From assembly GCA_032209605.1 (NCBI GenBank), contig JASFXZ010000016.1, forward strand, positions 11,656,001 through 11,720,000: a stretch of 64,000 bases of DNA. The letters run 5' to 3'. This DNA is from Mactromeris polynyma (Eukaryota; Mollusca; Bivalvia; Venerida; Mactridae). The position numbers and the translations under genes are program-made. Below the pieces are notes generated by a model. The model had not been told where the DNA came from and did no database searches. It saw nothing but the letters and a program-made list of their open reading frames with translations. How positions within the stretch are numbered: the stretch's first letter is position 1; every line of letters begins with the position of its first letter. Of this stretch, positions 10,827 through 19,800 are shown in pieces.

Positions 10827-13800
10827 GTAAGTAATTTTATATTTTTATTGTTATGAGAATGTGTTTTTCTCTCTCATTGAAAATATTATACGTATCCTCT
10901 ACACATATTTATGTTTTGTTTCAAATTTTCAGTAATGATGGTTAATTTGTCTGTTACCTATTTTTTATCTTTTTAGTTTTATGTCATCCACATTTGTAGG
11001 CTTTTTGTTACCCATTTCTGCTATTTTATATTTTTTATACCTCAGACCTATGCCATTTCATTTTGTAGTATATATTAAATACACTAAACACGCATAAGTT
11101 GTACTAAAATGTATGCAAGTTAAGTTTAGACGTAATCATTTGTCATCGTTTGCGTAACAAGTTTTTTAGAAAATGCTTAAATGACTCTATGATAGCTTCG
11201 TTTTTATGTCGACATCATAGTCCCGACGCGCTACAATTTTCGAACTTGATTATGTCCTCAAATAACATTGCTATGCAACAACTCAAACGGAATTCATACG
11301 GAAGTCAATATTTGTGTCTCTTCTGCCTCTGAAATGTTTCATATACTCATAAATATTTTCATGTCCATTCGTGCCTCATTCTCATTCATTTTTGGCGCAT
11401 GGTTTTGCTGTTATCACTGACCAATCAAGTCTTACATCAATCACCAAGGCAATTTCTCTTCAACCGAGCAACGCTTGTAACCTTGACTCGGATTGGTTAA
11501 TCTTTCGATATTGGGTACGTTTTCCGACATCCACTGAATTTCGGTGAATTTACCGACATCAATTTTGGATCTTGAGTGACCAGCAGTCGTAAGATCTCAC
11601 CATATTTTATGTTGCACTAACAGTCTTAACCTTCAAAATGCGCCAACCATCGTTTTTCAAGATATTTTCGTCCGAGCATGAATCTGAAACTTGAGGCTTT
11701 AGATGTACATGTACTTCCATATGTCAAGACGGGTTTACAGAACCTGCATTTTCCTTGTTCATTCATTTAAAATTCTATATTACCTGAAAGTTCAAATTAA
11801 TTCCACAGTGGTACAGACATCATACACAGCGGATATGGAGACAGAAATCAGGTCAGAAACTGTCTTACATGCATCCTACGATCCCGTCTCGAGACCAAAT
11901 AGTCAAACTCATGTAAAAACTGGATTAAATGTTCTAGCAATTGATGAATTGGTAAGTAAACGAAAGGCGAAAAACAGTCGGACCTCGTATATTCGATAAG
12001 TTCGAATGAACGAGGTCCGACTGTATTGGTTTTTTACTGCTTTGTGAATTGGTTTTAAAGCCCCTTTTAAAGATCGATTTCTAAGCACTTCATGACGGTC
12101 AGTTGACCTAACCATTTATTCATTGAATACATTATCAACCAGTACTAACTTGCCCTTCAGAAGCTGCTGACAACATGAATCATAGATGGAGGACACGTTA
12201 TCATAGCCAAATCTCACAGAAGAAAATAATCTGCACCTCCGGGAATCGTACCTGGATCCCCCGGGTGACAGCCAAGCGCTTTACCAACTGTATTCACCCG
12301 GCAAACCGATTGTTTATTTAAGGATTCCGACGTATAAACAATGTTCTACTTACCTGAAATATATAAAATGCTAGAACTCTAACAAGGCAGACCGAGGCCA
12401 AATGGTACGGCCACTATAAATGTACTTAGATAATGACTATTACACTCGGACGACTTAGTTTATTGGAAAACCTTTTATCCGAATGCTTGGTATCATCCCT
12501 ATTTTTAATTGTTAATTACGACGATTCTTTTTCATCTGTGATTGGATGTTAGTCACTTGGCAACTTGATAAACGTTTCTCAATACACTTAACTAAGGGAA
12601 TAATTAATTGGCTAACTGGGTCAACACTTTAACCCTTCCTTTGAATGATAAAACTGATATTATATCACAATGGATTAAAACTATTTACAAAAGGAATTTT
12701 TATTCTTAATTATCTAGTAATCGGATATAGAGAATCACTTTTATTCTAAAAGCCTTTTACTTCCGATAACCATTATTAATTAGTAATGTTACTAACAATT
12801 CTGTAATTCGACCGCCGTATTATAGTTCAAAAGTTTATAAAAAATATCCACCGTGTCTCCTTGTCACGAAATGTAAATATTTCAATGTTTTATCAGCAAT
12901 TATACATGATTGATTTTAAAATCACCAAGAGTCCTATTTTAGTTACTAAAATGATGCATCGATACCGTCTGGGATCACTTTTAACAATTTACCTTTTCAT
13001 TCCGTGGTGAAATTTCTTTCACTTAGATAAAAGCTTTACAATATACTAGTATATCTTTGTTTTATGTCCATATTGCCTTTCTATTTGTGAACTTGTATGT
13101 AAATAGTTTAATGTCTCTTTTAGATGTATGTTTAGTTCCTCTTTCCCCATGTACAATTCTTTCATTTGATATGGTGTTTATGTTCTTTTCTGCTCCTTTC
13201 GGCCTGTTATTACTGAGTTTTTTGGCTTGTCATCCATTGAATTTCCACCTTGTTGTCCCCTTAAATTCTCCTTAGCTATTCTTTATGGTCGGCCAGACTA
13301 TTCCTAGCACCCATACTCCCATACATGTTTACCCTTGCACCTCCTGAGTGTTTACCCTTGCACCTCCTGAGTGTTTATCCTTGCACCTCCTGAGTGTTTA
13401 CCCTTGCACCTCCTGAGTATTTACCCTTGCTCCTTCTCAGTGCTTGATATTGTGTGGACTAGTGTTTACTCGGGGGTCTACATGGGAAGGCATTGCCTTG
13501 TTTATTTGACGTTTCTCTATCTCCTTGTGCTTTTGCACTGACTGTGTAAATTCATTTTAATTGATTTGAATGTTTCATCTTTGTTAGCTGTTTTAGCTCT
13601 ACATTGTAATGATGTTGCATTAATTTTGTTTATTCAATATATCGAAAAATTTCGCCTTCATTTTGTAGAATTTGAAAGACCAGAAGTTAACAATGGCAGG
13701 TTGGCTCACATTTGTAAGTATTTAAATCCTACACACAATACCTTAAAGTAAGTCTGATATGGAACTTTTTCGCGGCATATGTTCCTTTTGTGTAATTACA

Positions 13801-16800
13801 CAAGTATTTACTTGTAATGTGTATCTTTTATCTAAAGATAGCACAGTGACCATCTCCGAGACTTCGAAAACAGTTCGTTTTTAATTGAATTAAACTTAAT
13901 TTTTCCAACATTTATTTCAGTTGTATAAGGCGGGCAAACAACAAAACGTATTGCGTAATAAATTAAAACAATACATTATATTATCACGAAGTCACATACA
14001 TATATATATATTACTAGAATTGTGACCACTTTCATGTCATACGTATTTTTGCTATCAGGAATGGGAGGATGAAAGACTGACGTGGAATAAAACGGCAAAA
14101 GACGATATAGAATATATATTTACTAAACCAGACTACATCTGGAAACCTGAAGTAGTCATTGATAACTCGTACGTACCTCTTGGTTTAAAGTTATTTACTT
14201 TTAATCGATTGTGACACAATTACTAACTGCTTATGAGCACCGCTGTACAATTTCCAACCTCTTCTTTAAGTGACGTCACTCACCTTGTACTGACAGTAAT
14301 AAAAAATTGCCCAATATAACAGTGTTTCCTGCGAGCAAATAGTGACATCAAAAGTTGCATTTTCTTTAAATGACGTCACTTACAAAAGAGGTTTAAAATC
14401 CTATAGCAGCGCTCTTATATTACATGTAATCGCACTCGATGAATGCTTCCCCGGTTGCCGACCTGTACTCTAGAATAATCTAGAGATTGTGAAGACCGCA
14501 GACAAACCTCGCCCGTGGCAGAATTCGTGCCCTCGGCATTTGGATCAGCAGACCTGGTGACGCTCATTCTAAAGACTACCACCGCTTCCTTAGAAGGGCA
14601 CAAATCATATGTGTTAATTAATGTGTGAATAGTTCTTATGTCCTGACAAAGTTCAAATGTATGTAGATATATGTAGGACAAACAATGACTGTTCCGGAGG
14701 CTTATTTTCTAAACATGTCCCTTTAGTGGTAAACACCAATAAATACGTGTTCCAAGTTGTAACAAACATTGTGCATTAAATCTAGAAGACATTTTCAAAA
14801 AGTACCATCAGACTTACTCGTTATAAGTTATGTATATAATAATGAGTCCATTATCCCTACGCCTTATACAATACCTTTTTGCCATTATACCCAGACATTG
14901 TTTAGAAAGTAGTGTGATTCAAGCAAATCTGTTTATGTACATTGTATCACGTGTATTTAGTCAGCGTGTTTGTTTTTCCCGGAAAGTATTGCAGATCTCG
15001 GGATTATAAAGAGTGTCGATTTGTTGTTGCGGATAAAATACACAGGTGGTGTTGAATGGCAACCACTTGTTTTGTTCACAACTCACTGCGAGGTAACTTG
15101 TTCAAATATGCGTTCACGTGTTCATGTCAACCATATATCGTGTTTGTTGTCTGTAAAGCTTGTATTTTGCCTTCAGAATGTATGCATTTCATGTACTTAT
15201 GCTTCTATCCGAGTTGTGGTAAGCAACAATCCACAAAACAACCCAACTATAAAGAGGCAGCAATGAATGTTGCATACAATACATGCTGCCAACTGCCCCT
15301 AAATATCAACGCATCCATTTTCTTTATCGCTGTGCGCATCGTATTCGGTATTTCCTGTACGATATCTATAAAGTTTACTTTAACCAATATTAAAAAGCAC
15401 ACTCTTAGCACATCGTCGCTTTATTTCAAGAACCCTGTCACTCAATTTTGGCTATTTTATAGTATCGTTTAAACCGTCTTTCCAAGCTCTTCTATCTGTA
15501 CTATAACTATTGTTATAGAATGCGCATAACTTAAAAAACCCGTAGGCTATGTGACAATCATCACTACAAAAGGGTAAAACTCAGCAAAAACGAAAAACAA
15601 GTTATGGGGTTCTGGAAATAATACAACGACATACTTGAAACATTGAAATCTTTTTCAAAAATGTAAGCGTAAGATTTACGGCAATTTCAGTCTCATACCG
15701 GCCACAACCCAAGCCAATACATGCATTCAAGTATTTGAAGGCAAAGTAAAGTGTGGTTGCAAGTTTGTTTTAATTTTGTGTGCTTTATTCCATCAATCAT
15801 GGCTCAGTGTTAGTAGTGAACTACGCCCTGAAAGCGAAACTGTCATACCATTCCTTGGTTAAATACTGTTACACATTTACAGACTGACATATCTAGAAAT
15901 TGTATCAAGTAAAGATCTCATGTTGAGACTGAAATACGACGGTACTGTAGACTGGGAACCACTAAAGTTGTTTGAGGTTCACTGTGAGGTCAGTTTAGAA
16001 CCTTTGTGTTGCTGCAATTCCTGTCATGTTTTTAATTGTGTGATCCTATGTTTTGTCATTTTCCTTAAGTTTTTGTTTATATTTTATATCTGCTCTTCCA
16101 TCTAAATTGTCCAGCATGATAAAAACAACAGTCATAGCTTGATCATCGTCGTCTGCGTCAACGGAATCAATAATTGATCGATAAGCTCGTTTTCCTGAGA
16201 AAGTGTAAGTCCGAGTGATAAGTTGACCCACGGACGTTTGTATCCTCTTGCTTTGTTCTGGTATATTTTATTCTCCTCAATTCCTCAACATTTTTGTTTT
16301 TAATTTAGTGTGTATTACGAATGCATTACTCCTATTTCATAGAAATAGTGTTATACTCTAAATTCCTCTATTAAATAGTGTTAGATATCTACTCTCATTT
16401 CTTTATTTGTTGTACCCTTTGCGGGGCGGCATTGCTTGTTAATGTTGCCTTGCCTGCACTACTGTTTCAATTACACAATTTGTGAATTCATTAATATTTC
16501 GCCTACCTCTCAATTCATTATGTTTTGCTGATGTTTTCCTGGGATCTCTGTGGCGAGGCATTGTCTTGTGAGTGTGGTGTTCCCTGTAACAACCTTATTA
16601 CTCCCTTCTCTAGTTTTGAGATGTGTGTATGAAGTCAAAGATTCGTTATTATTTCCCTACTTCCTTATTCCAAACAGCGTAAAATACGATCATTAAAAGT
16701 CTCTTTAATTATAAGCTACATCAAAGAGATTGGCTTTTACAACACACTATGATAAATATTTAATCCATACTTACATATATTACATTTATCGGTGAATGAG

Positions 16801-19800
16801 GATTGTCTCGCTCACCCTGGTACATAAACTATATTCTTACCCTAATGATCCCAATTTGTACCCACTATATTTACACCAATTTAACATATACAAGTATATG
16901 TCGTAACCCTTTTAGTTTCACATGTTTTTACATTCCTTGCGCGCTAAATGACCGAAGCTGTCGATGCGCCATAAAACCACATATAAATAAATAAATCGTT
17001 ATTATTTCCCTACTTCCTTATTCCAAACAGCGTAAAATACGATCGCAACTTTGATTAGTACAAATAAATAAATAAGCCGATTAGGCAATTCCACAAACAA
17101 CGTACCCAACCACACCACAAGCACAAGGAGACATCGACATATAGAGAAGGTACAATCACAAATATGAGTGCATATAGGAGTGCCACACTGGAACCGTTAG
17201 TGGCGACAGAGAGAGAATACGTAACTACAGGGAACGCCACATACACAAGACAGTGCCTCCCCACGGAGACCTCCGGGAAAACAACAATCCACAAAACATA
17301 AGGCACTTAATGCAAAGACTGATATAATTCATGCGTTGACTTTAGAGTGATTTAAACTTTATATAATTTATGCATTGAATTTGAGTGACTTAAACCTTAT
17401 ATAATTTATGCATTGAGCACATTCAGTACTCGTATCAATACTTTCGGGAATGTTGTTGGCTTTGTGGCCTTTCCTAAGCTACAATACTCCATTTCAGCCT
17501 TTCTATACAATTACAAGGGAAACATCCTTAGTAACTTATGTTTTGTAGACTGTTGTTTTCCTGAGTATAAAGTCTCATTTTGAGTGAATGTGTTTATTTG
17601 TATATTTCATCTTTTTAATGTTTACCTTGGATACATCCCTCAGTGAATCAAGATATTGTTACTGAGTGAATTATAACATGGTGTTTGTCAATACAGCACA
17701 GATAACAACCTGGCACCAGACTGTTGGGAAATATGAAATAGTATGTAAATGTATTCAAAAGCCGTTTATCATTGAGAGTTTACGTAAGATGTAATGATAA
17801 CTTGCTTGATGACATATATTAGGCTAGATACATGATACTGATACCGAATATAATAAAACAAAACGAATTCCAAAGAAACACTAAAAACAATGGTTTCGGA
17901 CCATCACCAACACACGCAGTCCAAAGCAGTTATTGTCGATTAGGAAATCGAGGTGACATTTGATCAATTGGGTTTTAGCTCATTCAAATCTATCTGGCGT
18001 GGTGTTGAGTTTTTTTCCTAATTGATATCACTCATTAGTAACTGTTTTGGTATCTTTGCACCAAGAAAACATAGATTTATCTTAGAAAGCATGAGCGTCT
18101 TTATGCATAGATATGTTATGTAAAACACTTTTTCATCTGTTTGTTCGATAAAGCATGACATATGAATATGATATTGAAAAAGAGAAATAATAGTTCAGGC
18201 AAGGAATACTAATTAACATGGCTTTCCCACATAAAGCCCTTGGGCACGAAATTAAATCAAGTTGTTCATGGTAAATGCAATAATTGCAGATGAATTTGTT
18301 TTAAATAATCACATACTTACTTTGTACTATAATGATACTGAATATAATGTTTCACTGCATGGCCTGGTGTGTTTTTCATTTTAGCAATCGCTCTTGCGTC
18401 CCCTTTGTCTATATGTTAACCAATTTTAATTACACGAGAACGGTTGTAAACAAAGGCAAGATATATAAAGATGTTACGGGGAACGCCACATATCCAAGAC
18501 AATGCCCCTCCACACAAATTCCAGGGAAACACCATCCTACAAACATTAGGGATTGAGGTGGTGTAAGGAAAATATCTATGGAAATGGGGAAGTAAGGAAT
18601 TTCTTGAATGACTGTCAAGAACAAACAAACATGAAAACGTGTTTCAGAAAATATTGACCAATAGACATGGTGTACCCAATTACGCGTCAAGATGGTGACA
18701 TTATAAATATAAAATCATGTTTCGGTTGACAGGAAAAATCGGTCAATGGCGCAACCGGGATATAAGAAATAATCATATGTTATTATCAAACATAATTTCA
18801 TTAATCTAATCAGTTATAACATATGAATACAAGGACCATAGTTTTATTTACACAGTTGTAACGATAAAAGCATTTAAAACTAGGAACCAAAATGAATGTT
18901 AAGTTAAATAGTTGCCTTTTAAATGGCGTTAGGTAAATTACAGTTGTACTTCGTAGACTGGATATCTAATCTCCTTATAAAGGCTATGCAAAAGATGTTC
19001 ATTACAAGCTAAATATTTAAACAAATCTCATTGAAAAGTCTTTAGCCCTTTGTTTTCTAGAATGTACTATTATATATCGAATACTTTTGCGTACTAATAA
19101 TTACACGATTAATATACATGTACCATTGTCTCCATACTGTGAACATCACCATTTATATACTTATCACTGTTAATACAAATATGTCAGTTGTTTTATTAGG
19201 CTCGACTTCTATACTATATTCATCATTAATTACTTTCAGGTAGACATCACATATTATCCGTACGATCAACAAAATGGTGGTGTTGATATTGTCAGCTGGG
19301 CGTATACCTATGACGAAGTAGTACTTGACCATTTGTTTGAGGTCGTTAATCTGGAAGACTTTGTGTAGGAACCCTTATGTATCATTATTCAAGGTTTTTA
19401 TGGGGTAAATTGACAGGCCACGAGGGCACATTGGCGCTATGTTTCTTTCTGTAATATGGATGGTTGTGCAGTCGTGGTTTATCCACAATAACTTATCCTT
19501 AGTTCTGTTTTATCCCCTTTATTATTTCATTTTGTAACCTATGGGTTTGTATGGGTAAGCCCTTATGTGGATGTGTAATTCCCTTTGCTACGCTTTTTAT
19601 CTGTATATAACTATTGTCCCGGCTGATATGAGACAAAATTGGTCAACATTTAGATAAACAAGGCAAATAAATCGCAAGACCACGGCCATACGGGACAACA
19701 GGGCCTGTATGAGAGTCAAACCATTTGATTGGCTGAGAAGCTGGGCCAGTACATTATGTATTTCTCTGATCGTCATCTTGATAATTTGTGCCGAAATGCT

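Noticed and set aside
14991..14994. CAG at 14991-14993 as the acceptor of exon 5a
   Set aside because: It would put the exon out of frame and bring a stop. The AAAG seven bases earlier gives the conserved frame and the same 106-bp length as exon 5b.
19365..19372. In-frame TAG at the end of exon 6 as a truncating stop
   Set aside because: It lies just past a usable donor (TTTGT|GTAGGA) that joins to exon 7 in frame and gives the family-like NLEDFV-LHGEW junction in both copies.
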